From Sphingobacterium athyrii (GTDB lineage Bacteria > Bacteroidota > Bacteroidia > Sphingobacteriales > Sphingobacteriaceae), in assembly GCF_003071065.1 (NCBI RefSeq), contig NZ_QCXX01000009.1, positions 1 to 64,000 of the forward strand: DNA of 64,000 nucleotides. Reading direction: 5' to 3'. A model generated the notes under the pieces. That model did no database searches, was not told the origin of the DNA, and saw only the letters and a program-made list of their open reading frames with translations. Numbering within the stretch: position 1 is the stretch's first letter; each line of letters opens with the position of its first letter. The translations under genes were made by a program, and so were the position numbers. Shown here one piece after another: positions 53,866-62,828 of the stretch.

Positions 53866-53973
53866 TTATCTTTCCGGTTGAGCAAACATAGTGCAATACG
53901 GCTCTGGACGACCATCCATTAACGCAATTAATCCGGCCCTCATATAATCATATTTAAAGGCTGATTCTTCCAT
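53866..53973 (-). CDS. Possible 35-residue small protein
   Basis: An ATG-started frame of 36 codons with good composition encodes a peptide that ends DGRPEPYCTMFAQPER. It lies upstream of and opposite to the YeiH-like gene. I see no ribosome-binding site and no family. It may be a real short protein or the remnant of a larger gene. Confidence 0.3.
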   Translation of the reverse strand: MEESAFKYDYMRAGLIALMDGRPEPYCTMFAQPER

Positions 53974-54074
53974 ATATTCTATTTATATAATTTTTAGTTA
54001 TGACTCATTAGTTTTTATAGTTTTATTCATGAGCAAAAGTTATTCAATTTTGTGCAAGATCAAAGAAAGTTACC

Positions 54075-55049
54075 ATGTATAAAAAGATAAACTTTACGAT
54101 GCGATACAAGCATATGCTCAATAAAAAGATCTCCATCCGGGAAATCATCTTCACCCTCTTGCTTATCCTATGTCTGACACCGATCATATCTGCTCCTTTG
54201 GCGCTGCTGCTAGGTATTATTGTTGCCCAATGGATCGGACATCCCTTTTTGGCTGTTAATCATAGAGTCACGCAGATGTTGTTACAGTTCTCCGTTGTCG
54301 GCTTGGGCTTTGGTATGCATATTGATAGTGCTATTCAGACGGGTAAAGACGGTTTTTTGCTAACTGTTATTTCTATTATCGGGACATTGTTGCTGGGTTA
54401 TGCATTGGCTAAATTGTTAAGACTAGAAAAAATGACCGCTTATCTCATCACCGTAGGAACAGCTATTTGCGGCGGGAGTGCCATTGCTGCGGTTTCACCC
54501 ACAGTGAAGGCGAATGAAAAGCAGATCAGTGTAGCGTTGGGAACCATCTTTATCTTAAATGCTGTTGCCCTATTTGTATTTCCGGTCATCGGTACTGTCC
54601 TGGATCTCTCGCAGACACAATTTGGACTTTGGTGCGCGGTTGCGATACAGGATACGAGTTCCGTGATCGGTGCGGCAAGTAAGTATGGCATCGAGGCGCT
54701 GCAGGTGGCGACTACCGTTAAATTAACACGGGCATTATGGATAATTCCAATTTCGTTGCTGAGCGCCCTCGCCTTTAAGACCAAGGGGACGCGTATCAAG
54801 ATTCCTTATTTTATCGGGTTATTTATATTGGCTATTATCCTGAATAGCTATATTCCATTTTTTCGGGGTGTGGGAATATATGTCGTTCAGATTGCTAAAG
54901 CCGGACTTACCTTGACACTCTTTCTGATCGGATCCAGTCTGTCTAGAGATGTGTTGCTGTCGGTAGGTTATAAGGCGATCTTGCAGGGACTGGTATTGTG
55001 GTTGAGCCTCGCCGTCCCCGTATTGCTTTATATTTATTTTTGTCTGTAG
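54075..55049 (+). CDS. YeiH/UPF0324-family membrane transporter
   Basis: The 324-residue membrane protein has about ten helices and the UPF0324 signatures: FSVVGLGFGMHID, the strongly conserved TVGTAICGGSAIAAVSPT, and VAIQDTSSVIGAASKYG. It matches the YeiH family, sometimes annotated as sulphate exporter but without firm proof. The most upstream ATG is used; ATGs 24 and 39 bases later are equally possible. A LysR-type regulator, common beside yeiH, is not here. It stands alone, convergent with a GNAT gene. Confidence 0.88.
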   Translation: MYKKINFTMRYKHMLNKKISIREIIFTLLLILCLTPIISAPLALLLGIIVAQWIGHPFLAVNHRVTQMLLQFSVVGLGFGMHIDSAIQTGKDGFLLTVISIIGTLLLGYALAKLLRLEKMTAYLITVGTAICGGSAIAAVSPTVKANEKQISVALGTIFILNAVALFVFPVIGTVLDLSQTQFGLWCAVAIQDTSSVIGAASKYGIEALQVATTVKLTRALWIIPISLLSALAFKTKGTRIKIPYFIGLFILAIILNSYIPFFRGVGIYVVQIAKAGLTLTLFLIGSSLSRDVLLSVGYKAILQGLVLWLSLAVPVLLYIYFCL

Positions 55050-55087
55050 AAATATGGTGCGTGTCGAATAGCAATAGAAAACCTGCT

Positions 55088-55558
55088 TTAATAGTGTTGA
55101 GGCTGGTATTTCAGTAAAACCATATCTTTTAACAATTGACCATTTTCATAGATGGGCTGTTCGTAATTTTCGATAAAAAAATTCGGACGGATACCATATT
55201 TAACAAAACCATTGCGCTCATAGAATCTGATCTGATCCAGACCACAATCGGCCGTTCCAACAATCAGATTTAGATATTGTGCAGAATAAGTTTGTTGGAT
55301 ATGACGTAATATTTTACTGCCAAGCCCCCTGTTTTGGTGCGCGACAGCGACGGCGATATTTTTGATTTCCAGGGTTTTGCTATCGATGGGATACAAACAA
55401 AACACAGCAATGGGTTGCTGCTGTTCCTCGACAACAAACACAGTGGAATCAAAAAGATACTTATTGATCGCGGCGACTGTCTCATCTGCTAGAAGTAACA
55501 AATCATAAGGATAATCCTTATGATTTGTGATCTGTTTTATTTCTAAATCAGCTAACAT
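55088..55558 (-). CDS. GNAT-family N-acetyltransferase
   Basis: The 156-residue protein has the GNAT fold: IAVFCLYPIDSKTLEIKNIAV strands, the acetyl-CoA pyrophosphate loop VAVAHQNRGLGSKIL (Q/RxxGxG/A), and YERNGFVKYG near the C-terminus. Substrate is unknown. It is a single cytoplasmic enzyme, separated from the MaoC-like gene upstream by about 50 bases and read in the same direction. Confidence 0.85.
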   Translation of the reverse strand: MLADLEIKQITNHKDYPYDLLLLADETVAAINKYLFDSTVFVVEEQQQPIAVFCLYPIDSKTLEIKNIAVAVAHQNRGLGSKILRHIQQTYSAQYLNLIVGTADCGLDQIRFYERNGFVKYGIRPNFFIENYEQPIYENGQLLKDMVLLKYQPQHY

Positions 55559-55606
55559 ACAAATAGCCTGTCTAAATCCATTAAAAAGGATGTTGTTCTG
55601 ATTGAC

Positions 55607-56065
55607 TTAATTGAAGTGGTATAAAAAGATGACATCCCCCACATAGGCCGGTTTGGCGCTATCTTTAATTTTTAAGGTTGCCTCAATAGTTACTTTGATA
55701 ACTCCTCTGAGGTTGGCAACAGATTTAACATGAGTATGTAATTGTACTTCATTATCGACCAGCACAGGTTGCGCAAAACGCAGATTTTCGATACCGTAGT
55801 TGATTTCCATTTTGACATTCCGTACTTCGGCAATCTGCTTCCACAAATAAGGAATAAGTGATAATGTCAGATAACCGTGTGCAATGGTTGATTTAAACGG
55901 ACTCTCTGTTTTCGCTCTTTCGCTGTCGAGGTGAATCCATTGGTGGTCTAATGTTGCATCTGCAAACTGGTTGATCTGTTTTTGGTCGATTGTGTGCCAT
56001 TGAGATTCGCCTAATGACTTTCCTTCAAAGGCTTTGTACTCTTCATAATTGTTAATTATTGTCAT
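55607..56065 (-). CDS. MaoC-family dehydratase
   Basis: The 152-residue hot-dog protein shows the hydratase 2 motif in FADATLDHQWIHLDSERA, with the Asp-His pair of the active site, and FKSTIAHGYLTLSLIPYL. It belongs to the R-specific enoyl-CoA hydratase (MaoC/NodN-like) family. It hydrates an enoyl-CoA or related thioester in the cytoplasm; the substrate chain length cannot be read. The size is normal. It lies between GNAT and SRPBCC genes, all minus-strand, but with gaps of 50 and 170 bases. Confidence 0.9.
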   Translation of the reverse strand: MTIINNYEEYKAFEGKSLGESQWHTIDQKQINQFADATLDHQWIHLDSERAKTESPFKSTIAHGYLTLSLIPYLWKQIAEVRNVKMEINYGIENLRFAQPVLVDNEVQLHTHVKSVANLRGVIKVTIEATLKIKDSAKPAYVGDVIFLYHFN

Positions 56066-56235
56066 ATGTTATGTCTTTATCGCTTTTCGTTGGAATTTGA
56101 TCCGTAGGGTATATACTGGAACATCAAATTTTGGCTAAAGATAACCATTGTCGTTAGCAATCCAAGTATGTCCGTTATTATATGTCTATTCGTTGGGATG
56201 ATCCTTGCCGGAGCAATGGCCAATAACCGATGTAT

Positions 56236-56676
56236 TTAATGCGTCTGTCCATAGGAAGTGTTGCCGTATGTTTTCTCTACGTAAGCTTTAAAATTGTCGA
56301 GAATGGCTTGCCAACCATGGCGTTGCATCTCGATGGGATTTTCAGATTCGGCATCAAAAATAACCTCGATATCCGTAGCAGATTTTTTCGTAGTAAAATT
56401 GATTGTTACCTGACGACCATCGGGCATCACATAGGCGATTTTTTTAAAGGGCTCAAGTGCAGTATAGGTTCCTGTAAAATCGAAGCCGATCGAACCGTCC
56501 TTTGCTTCCATACGATTTTTAAATTTTCCTCCCACGCGTAAATCGTTAATTGCGTCCGTGCAATGCCAGTCTTCAGATGCTCGGTTCCATTCCATAATGT
56601 CCTCCGCAGAGGTGTAGGCATTCCAGATGGTTTCCACTCGCGCAGCAATATGTGTCTGTATTTTTATCTGCTCCAT
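56236..56676 (-). CDS. SRPBCC/AHSA1-domain protein
   Basis: The 146-residue protein matches the AHSA1-like START fold: IAARVETIWNAYTSAEDIMEW at the start, ASEDWHCTDAINDLRVGGKF in the middle, and QRHGWQAILDNFKAYVE at the end. These proteins hold small hydrophobic ligands or act with partner regulators. No partner is adjacent. It is a single gene with a short leader. Confidence 0.88.
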   Translation of the reverse strand: MEQIKIQTHIAARVETIWNAYTSAEDIMEWNRASEDWHCTDAINDLRVGGKFKNRMEAKDGSIGFDFTGTYTALEPFKKIAYVMPDGRQVTINFTTKKSATDIEVIFDAESENPIEMQRHGWQAILDNFKAYVEKTYGNTSYGQTH

Positions 56677-56906
56677 ATTACGTTAATAATTTTTTTTATA
56701 GTAATTACAGTTTCCTTACTAATAACAGGAAAATCTATCTTTTGTTATGTCCTCCACGAGGTAATACTGAATATTCCCCGAAAAAACGTATAGATGCTAT
56801 TGATCCGTTGCTTCGTATGACGGGACAAACAATTTTATGCAGAGGAGGGAGGGATCTGAGAGGTTTTTGCTAACTTTATGGATGTGAATCCTTAAACCCA
56901 TTTAAT

Positions 56907-57713
56907 ATGTCTTCAAAATTTCTTGTTGTATTCTTTTTATTCATTTCATCGAATCGAATTTTTGCCCAAAAATACCGTACCATAGAAAATATTAGCTATT
57001 GTAAAATTACTGATACCGACGGGTATAAAAAAGAACGTTGCAAGCTCGATCTCTATGTGCCGACCGATCGAAAGAACTTTTCCACGATTGTGTGGTTTCA
57101 TGGCGGTGGACTGGAAGAAGGGAATAAATTTATTCCTTTGGAACTTAAGGAGAAAGGGGTGGCGGTGGTTGCGGTCAATTATAGGCTGAGCCCCAAAGTG
57201 AAAGCCCCGGATTACATTGACGATGCAGCTGAAGCTGTAGCCTGGGCCTTTTCACATATTGCATCTTATGGGGGTGATCCGGCGAAGATTTTTGTTTCGG
57301 GGCACTCAGCGGGGGGATATCTGGCGCTAATGGTGGGACTTGATAGTAGTTACCTGCAAAAACGGGGTGTCAGCGCAAATAAAATAAAGGGACTGATACC
57401 GATCAGTGGTCAGACGAATACACATTATACGATCAAAAAGGAACGTGGACAGTCAATGGCAATCCCGCAGATGGATCAATATGCGCCGATATCCTTTGCA
57501 CGCAAGGACGCACCCGCTACTGTATTGATTACCGGTGACCCACAATTGGAACTTCCGGCTAGATATGAAGAAAATGCGCATCTCGCAGCAATACTAAAAC
57601 AGGTGGGGCATACCAAAACGTCTTTGTATCAATTGCAGGGCTTTGACCACGGTGGCGTATATGCGCCGGGCTGCCTGCTGATGCTTAAATGGATCAAAGA
57701 ACAGGAGAAATAA
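56907..57713 (+). CDS. Secreted alpha/beta-hydrolase (esterase)
   Basis: The 268-residue protein has a signal peptide (MSSKFLVVFFLFISSN, cut after IFA) and an alpha/beta-hydrolase fold of the hormone-sensitive lipase or BD-FAE-like type. The oxyanion HGGG appears in WFHGGGLEEGN, the nucleophile elbow in VSGHSAGGYLALM with Ser in GHSAG, an Asp in LITGDPQLELP, and a His in GFDHGGVY. It probably acts on esters in the periplasm. It is a single gene in front of the copper cluster. Confidence 0.88.
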   Translation: MSSKFLVVFFLFISSNRIFAQKYRTIENISYCKITDTDGYKKERCKLDLYVPTDRKNFSTIVWFHGGGLEEGNKFIPLELKEKGVAVVAVNYRLSPKVKAPDYIDDAAEAVAWAFSHIASYGGDPAKIFVSGHSAGGYLALMVGLDSSYLQKRGVSANKIKGLIPISGQTNTHYTIKKERGQSMAIPQMDQYAPISFARKDAPATVLITGDPQLELPARYEENAHLAAILKQVGHTKTSLYQLQGFDHGGVYAPGCLLMLKWIKEQEK

Positions 57714-57873
57714 ATAGGTGGTCATTTCGGAGACCGGAAATGAAATCTTACAAATAAAATAAAAAATAGTACAACAGCGATTTGGAAAAATTTACGACCT
57801 TTATTCCGTAATAAAGATATAACCTGACATTTGTAATCGGGTAGCTGTAAAAAAAGATAAATTTTAATCCGTT

Positions 57874-58362
57874 ATGTGGGTAAAAGTCAACATCCTGTTG
57901 GTCATCTGTATATTGGGGCTGTTTTTAGCTCCGAGCCCGGTGTTTGCCTGCCATCTGAGTCCTGAAAAAACCAAGCAGGAGGACAAAAAGTCCTGTTGCT
58001 CGGAAAAAGAACCATATGTAAATGCGGCCGATAAGGGTGAAGGTATAAAAGATACTGACAAAGGTCAAGATTCACATCACGCGCGGAATAACGGCGACAT
58101 AAAAGATATCGAAGGAAAAGATTGCTGTAAGGATAAAAGCGAGGGGTCACCAACAACACAAGATCACGGTGATGACTGCACTAAAAATTGCGGTGAAATG
58201 TCCTGCCGAACCTCCACGCAGTATAATCCCATTATTCCTTTTTATGAAACGGATCTGATTTTACTTTTCGATACGGATCATTTAAAACTATACACCCTGT
58301 ATAAGCAATCTTTTTGTTCGGATGCTTATTTTTCGATCTGGCAACCGCCCAAAATAGCCTAA
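57874..58362 (+). CDS. Cys-rich secreted protein of the copper cluster
   Basis: The 162-residue protein has a signal peptide (VNILLVICILGLFLAPSPVFA) and a hydrophilic mature part with many cysteines and histidines in a patchwork (KSCCSEKEP, KDCCKDK, DDCTKNCGEMSCR) separated by acidic linkers. No family is recognised. The amount of Cys, Asp and His and the downstream copper genes suggest a periplasmic metal-binding protein. It reads in the direction of the following genes, with a 279-base gap that may hold their own promoter. Confidence 0.65.
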   Translation: MWVKVNILLVICILGLFLAPSPVFACHLSPEKTKQEDKKSCCSEKEPYVNAADKGEGIKDTDKGQDSHHARNNGDIKDIEGKDCCKDKSEGSPTTQDHGDDCTKNCGEMSCRTSTQYNPIIPFYETDLILLFDTDHLKLYTLYKQSFCSDAYFSIWQPPKIA

Positions 58363-58641
58363 TAATTGACAATAGCCCATGCTATGTCCTTTTGAATCGT
58401 TGTCTACATTCAAAGTCTCTTTTAGTTATTCAATGAAAATTTCCATTGGCTGACATCATCCGATGCCAGTCAACAACTAATTGCTTTGAACGGCAGTTTT
58501 CATTGGTATTCATTTAATCAAATTTTATTTATCGTGAAATATCCCCATTTGAAAAGTACAAACACAGATCAAATATGCAGGGATTGAAAATGATGTTTAA
58601 AAACAATTCAAGCGTAACAAGCTCAAAAATATAATTTAGCT

Positions 58642-59529
58642 ATGAAATCAATTTCACTAATTGGTATGGTAAGCCTGGTATTACTGACCAATATTACAAT
58701 ACATGCACAGATCAAAAATGCGAAAACAGCAACCGTAAAGGTATTTGGAAACACGCCGGCGGCGAAAGCGGCCATTGAGGGGGGAGGTAAGTCTAGAAAG
58801 ACCGCCCGAGTGGAGTGGGACCGGGAAACAAATATGGCGACCATTACCTATGATGCGTCAAAAACAAATGCAGATGAGATCCTAAAACGTATTGCCCTGG
58901 CGGGATTTGATAATGAGAAATTTCTTGCTCCGGATGATGTTTATGCACAGTTGCCTAAAGCAGATCAATACGTCAGAACCTTGAAGCCAAAGGTGGAAAG
59001 CCAGCCTATGAAAGTCATTCCAGAGGACGGACAATGGAGCACGCCGGCAGCTGATCATTCAGCCCATCAAGCAGCGGCGGAAACGGATGCGGGCAAAGAA
59101 ACACAGTTGACAAATCTGCTCAATCAATATTTTGCTTTAAAAGATGCACTGGTCAAAACAGATGCATCAGCGGCAGCAAATAAAGCTGCCTTATTGCAGG
59201 AGGCGATCAAAGCCGTGGATATGAACAAGCTTTCTCCCACCGAACATGCCGTATGGATGAAAGTGATGAACAACCTGGCTACTGACGCAGCTGCCATTAC
59301 TAAGGGCAAAGATGTGACCAAACAACGGGTAGCATTTGCCTCGCTTTCCACGAAGCTCTATGAACTGGCCAAAGTCAGTTCTTTCGGGAATCCTATCTAC
59401 TATCAACATTGTCCGATGTTTAATGACGGCAAAGGTGCAAACTGGTTGAGTAAGGAAAAAGCGGTTAAAAATCCATTCTACGGATCGCAGATGATCACTT
59501 GTGGAAGTACAATTGAAACGCTTAACTAG
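58642..59529 (+). CDS. DUF3347 protein with degenerate HMA-like domain
   Basis: The 295-residue periplasmic protein has a signal peptide and two parts. Residues about 25-95 follow the heavy-metal-associated fold (TATVKVFGNTPAAKAAIE, VEWDRETNMATITYDASK, ILKRIALAGFD), but the CxxC metal motif reads P-A-A-K, so it cannot bind in the classical way. Residues about 150-295 form the DUF3347 domain common in copper and silver efflux loci, with YYQHCPMFNDGKGANWLS and a C-terminal MITCGS; the Cys, Met and His here may bind copper. It starts a run of three genes with short gaps leading to the multicopper oxidase. Confidence 0.85.
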   Translation: MKSISLIGMVSLVLLTNITIHAQIKNAKTATVKVFGNTPAAKAAIEGGGKSRKTARVEWDRETNMATITYDASKTNADEILKRIALAGFDNEKFLAPDDVYAQLPKADQYVRTLKPKVESQPMKVIPEDGQWSTPAADHSAHQAAAETDAGKETQLTNLLNQYFALKDALVKTDASAAANKAALLQEAIKAVDMNKLSPTEHAVWMKVMNNLATDAAAITKGKDVTKQRVAFASLSTKLYELAKVSSFGNPIYYQHCPMFNDGKGANWLSKEKAVKNPFYGSQMITCGSTIETLN

Positions 59530-59540
59530 TAACCGGCCAA

Positions 59541-59972
59541 ATGAAATATTTAGTTGCTATTATAGCGGTGTTTGTCCTCATATTGACGGCATGCACCAAT
59601 CCACAAAGTAAATCGAAAGCGGCACTTCTGGAGTCCGAAAAGAATACAACAATACAGGTGGCAACTGCTACAAAGCAGTACAAAAAGGGGGATCTTGTGC
59701 CTACCGAAGAGGTGTGCATGGTCAACGATGCTTTTATGGCCAAGAAACAACTGCTAGTCAAACATGAGGGCAAGGTATATTATGGCTGCTGTGAAATGTG
59801 TAAGGAACGAATTCCTAAAGATGCCGCTGTTCGTGTTGCTATTGATCCCCTGTCCAAGAAAGAGGTAGATAAGGCCAGCGCAGCAATTGCGATAACAGGT
59901 GATCAAGGTGAGGTCTCTTACTTTGAGAACGAAGAGAATTATCGGACGTATGTTGAAAATTTAAATCAATAA
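59541..59972 (+). CDS. Metal-binding lipoprotein (TRASH/YHS-like) of the copper cluster
   Basis: The 143-residue protein has a lipobox (LTAC, C18) and a small zinc-ribbon-like segment VCMVNDAFM and YYGCCEMCKERIPKD, reminiscent of TRASH or YHS metal-binding modules (C-x19-22-C-x3-C pattern). It lies 11 bases after the DUF3347 gene and probably holds copper on the periplasmic side of a membrane. The C-terminal part is helical and unassigned. Confidence 0.75.
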   Translation: MKYLVAIIAVFVLILTACTNPQSKSKAALLESEKNTTIQVATATKQYKKGDLVPTEEVCMVNDAFMAKKQLLVKHEGKVYYGCCEMCKERIPKDAAVRVAIDPLSKKEVDKASAAIAITGDQGEVSYFENEENYRTYVENLNQ

Positions 59973-60216
59973 TACTGCTTTTAAAATTTTTGGCGTTCAT
60001 GGCTGTTATGACTGGATCAGCTTCGGGTTTTTAGGCATAAATACAGTTGTCCGTTTTGTGACGCTGCGGCGGAGTACCCTAAACTGGACAAACTATTTAA
60101 TAATGATTTTGTTGATAAGTTTGTCCATGACACTATTTATTACCGGACACCATGGCGTGCAACTGGTCTATCAGTATGGTGTGGGACCTAAAAGCAATGG
60201 CGTTTTAATCAAGTAA
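59965..60216 (+). pseudogene. Membrane-protein gene fragment, 5'-truncated
   Basis: An open frame without a start codon before its middle runs from 59965 to a TAA at 60214-60216, encoding GFLGINTVVRFV, a hydrophobic helix around LIMILLISLSMTLFIT and a GHHGVQLVYQYGVG end. The GHxGxxLVYxxGxG ending is typical of DUF2231-like membrane proteins near copper oxidases in Bacteroidota. The upstream half is missing. It is therefore probably a deletion remnant, lying directly before the oxidase gene. Confidence 0.55.
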
Positions 60217-60220
60217 TCGT

Positions 60221-62506
60221 ATGAAAGTAAGTAAAAAGAGAAATATTGTATTAACAGTTGTTTTATTCGTAGCGACACAGGCCGCGGTATTTGCCCAAAA
60301 GGTGGTACGGCATAACCTTTATGTACGGGATACCATTGTCAATTATGCTGGCAAAGCAAAACGTGCCATTGCCGTAAATGGGCAGATTCCTATGCCCACG
60401 TTGACATTTACCGAGGGGGATACCGCTGAAATCGTTGTTCACAATGAGTTAAAAGAGGGTACCTCACTGCACTGGCACGGTATTTTTCTGCCAAATAAAG
60501 AGGACGGCGTACCGCATCTGACCCAAGAGCCGATCAAGCCTAATTCGACCTATACTTATCGTTTCCCGATCATCCAGCATGGAACACACTGGTATCATTC
60601 CCACTCGGGTTTGCAGGAACAGATTGGTATGTACGGCAGCCTTATTCTGAACAAACGGGCCGATGACAAGACTTTTCGCAAAGGGATAGATGACTTACCT
60701 ACTATTCCGGTCATCATAAGCGAATGGACAAATTATAATCCGGATAATATTCAACGGATGCTGCATACGGGAAATGATTGGGCAGCTATTAAAAAAGGCG
60801 CGACCCAATCTTACGCGGAGGCGATCAAAGAAGGGAAATTTGCAACGAAAATCACCAATGAGTGGAAGCGTCAGCTCGCTATGGATGTCAGCGATGTGTA
60901 CTACGACAAGATTCTGTTGAATGGTGCCCATTCCACGGATCTAAAGGAAGTGGATGGCAAGGCATTGAAGGCGGGAGATAAGGTGCGTTTACGGATTTCC
61001 AATGGGGGTGCTTCATCCTATTTTTGGCTGCGCTATGCCGGTGGAAAAATTACCGTGGTCGCTAATGACGGGAATGATGTGGTACCTGTGGAGGTGGATA
61101 GGCTAATGATCGCCGTATCGGAGACCTATGATGTCGTGGTGACGATTCCGAATGCGGGAACAGCCTACGAATTTATGGCGACGACGGAAGATCGGACGCA
61201 ATCTGCCAGTTATTTTGTCGGTAGCGGCATCAAACAGCTGATCTCGCCGCTTCCCCGCCTCAAATATTTTGAAGGGATGAAGATGATGAATGACATGATG
61301 AAGATGGACGGTAATCTCAATGATATGGGTATGAATATGAGTCTGAATCAGATGGATATGAATGTGGTCATGTATTCGGAAATTACCGGAGATGGAAAGA
61401 AAAAAGACGATCATGGCAAGCATAGTGGTATGGATCATGGTAAGATGAAGGCGGATGAGGATCCAAACCGTTACAACGCGAATGCACTGGGGGATATCGT
61501 CACGCTCAATTATGCGATGCTGGAATCTCCCAGTAATACCGAATTGCCGAAGAGCGCTCCCGTGCGGGACCTCAAGTTTACCCTTACGGGAAATATGAGC
61601 CGCTATGTGTGGAGCATGGATAATAAGATTCTTTCGGAAACTGATAAGATCCCGGTTAAAAAAGGGGAGGTGTTACGGATCACTATCTACAACAACTCGA
61701 TGATGCGCCACCCGATCCACTTGCATGGCTTTGACTTTAGGCTGCTAAATGGCAAGGGCGCAAAGGCGCCGCTGAAAAATGTGGTCGATATCATGCCAAT
61801 GGAAACGGATACCATTGAGTTTTTGGCAAATGAAGAAGGAGACTGGTTTTTCCATTGCCATATCTTATATCATATGATGGCCGGAATGAACCGGGTTTTT
61901 GCCGTGGATGACTATAAAAATCCCTATTTACCCGATAAGGCCAAGGCCTATAAGGAACTGCAACATGAAAGCAATATGACGCATTTCATGGCACAGAATG
62001 ATTTTGCGACAAATGGAAATGATGGTCAGGCGATGTTCCAGAATGCACGCTGGCAACTGGGATCGGAATGGCGATTGGGTTACAACGATATGCATGGTTA
62101 TGAGGTGGAAACGCACCTAGGACGGTTTTTTGGAAAAATGCAATGGTTTATGCCTTTTGTAGGTTTTGATTACCGCTACCGCCGAATGGGCGAAGACGAA
62201 CATGAAAAAAACATCTTCGGTCAGGCCAATAAAAAAGATAGCCGCAAGGCGGTGAGTCTGGGTTTTATGTATACACTGCCGATGCTGGTGAATTTTCAGG
62301 CCGAAGTATATCATGACGGTATTGTCCGATTACAAATGATGCGTGAGGATATCCCGATTTCCCGTAGAATACGTGGTGATTTTATGGTCAACTCGGACCT
62401 TGAATATATGGCAGGGCTCAATTATGTCATTACAAAAAATATGGCTTTCAGAACGCATTATGACAGCGATATGGGATTTGGTGTAGGACTATCGTTGAAT
62501 TATTAA
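60221..62506 (+). CDS. Multicopper oxidase fused to a CopB-like barrel
   Basis: The 761-residue protein starts with a signal peptide (cut after VFA) and three cupredoxin domains: Cu sites in TSLHWHGIF (H84, H86) and THWYHSHSG (H123, H126, H128), then RHPIHLHGFD and FFHCHILYHMMAGM near residues 500-560, a complete T1/T2/T3 set. A Met/His-rich stretch (MMNDMMKMDGN...DHGKHSGMDHGKMK) lies between domains, as in copper-tolerance CopA or CueO. After residue about 580 it continues into a beta-strand-rich region (FFGKMQWFMPFVGFDYR, ..FGVGLSLNY) resembling CopB. It probably oxidises Cu(I) and anchors itself in the outer membrane. It ends the cluster. Confidence 0.88.
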   Translation: MKVSKKRNIVLTVVLFVATQAAVFAQKVVRHNLYVRDTIVNYAGKAKRAIAVNGQIPMPTLTFTEGDTAEIVVHNELKEGTSLHWHGIFLPNKEDGVPHLTQEPIKPNSTYTYRFPIIQHGTHWYHSHSGLQEQIGMYGSLILNKRADDKTFRKGIDDLPTIPVIISEWTNYNPDNIQRMLHTGNDWAAIKKGATQSYAEAIKEGKFATKITNEWKRQLAMDVSDVYYDKILLNGAHSTDLKEVDGKALKAGDKVRLRISNGGASSYFWLRYAGGKITVVANDGNDVVPVEVDRLMIAVSETYDVVVTIPNAGTAYEFMATTEDRTQSASYFVGSGIKQLISPLPRLKYFEGMKMMNDMMKMDGNLNDMGMNMSLNQMDMNVVMYSEITGDGKKKDDHGKHSGMDHGKMKADEDPNRYNANALGDIVTLNYAMLESPSNTELPKSAPVRDLKFTLTGNMSRYVWSMDNKILSETDKIPVKKGEVLRITIYNNSMMRHPIHLHGFDFRLLNGKGAKAPLKNVVDIMPMETDTIEFLANEEGDWFFHCHILYHMMAGMNRVFAVDDYKNPYLPDKAKAYKELQHESNMTHFMAQNDFATNGNDGQAMFQNARWQLGSEWRLGYNDMHGYEVETHLGRFFGKMQWFMPFVGFDYRYRRMGEDEHEKNIFGQANKKDSRKAVSLGFMYTLPMLVNFQAEVYHDGIVRLQMMREDIPISRRIRGDFMVNSDLEYMAGLNYVITKNMAFRTHYDSDMGFGVGLSLNY

Positions 62507-62752
62507 CGAACAGATTTTATTTTTCTCGGTTACTAGTTAATAAGGGAGCAAGCTGGGATTATCTCCTTCAATAAGATAGGTCTAGAGGTGAAATTATTCG
62601 GACTTTATACGCTTTTATCCAAATGAAGGTGTGTATGAAGTCCGGACAAAGTCCCTATTAATATACTTGTTGATATGAATTTGTAGACCTCTTGTTTCTC
62701 TGGAAGCTCAACGTTTTTAAGCAGATGTTCTCCATGGCGGACAGCACAAAAG

Positions 62753-62785
62753 AAAGCGCCAGAAATTAACGATTTCTGGCGCTTT
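62753..62785 (-). terminator. Terminator after fabH
   Basis: AAAGCGCCAGAAAT and ATTTCTGGCGCTTT form a perfect 14-base stem with a five-base loop. It lies downstream of the minus-strand fabH gene. Confidence 0.9.
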
Positions 62786-62828
62786 TTATATTGCTCAGGG
62801 GCTTTTGACCGACGCTGTTTTGATTGTG

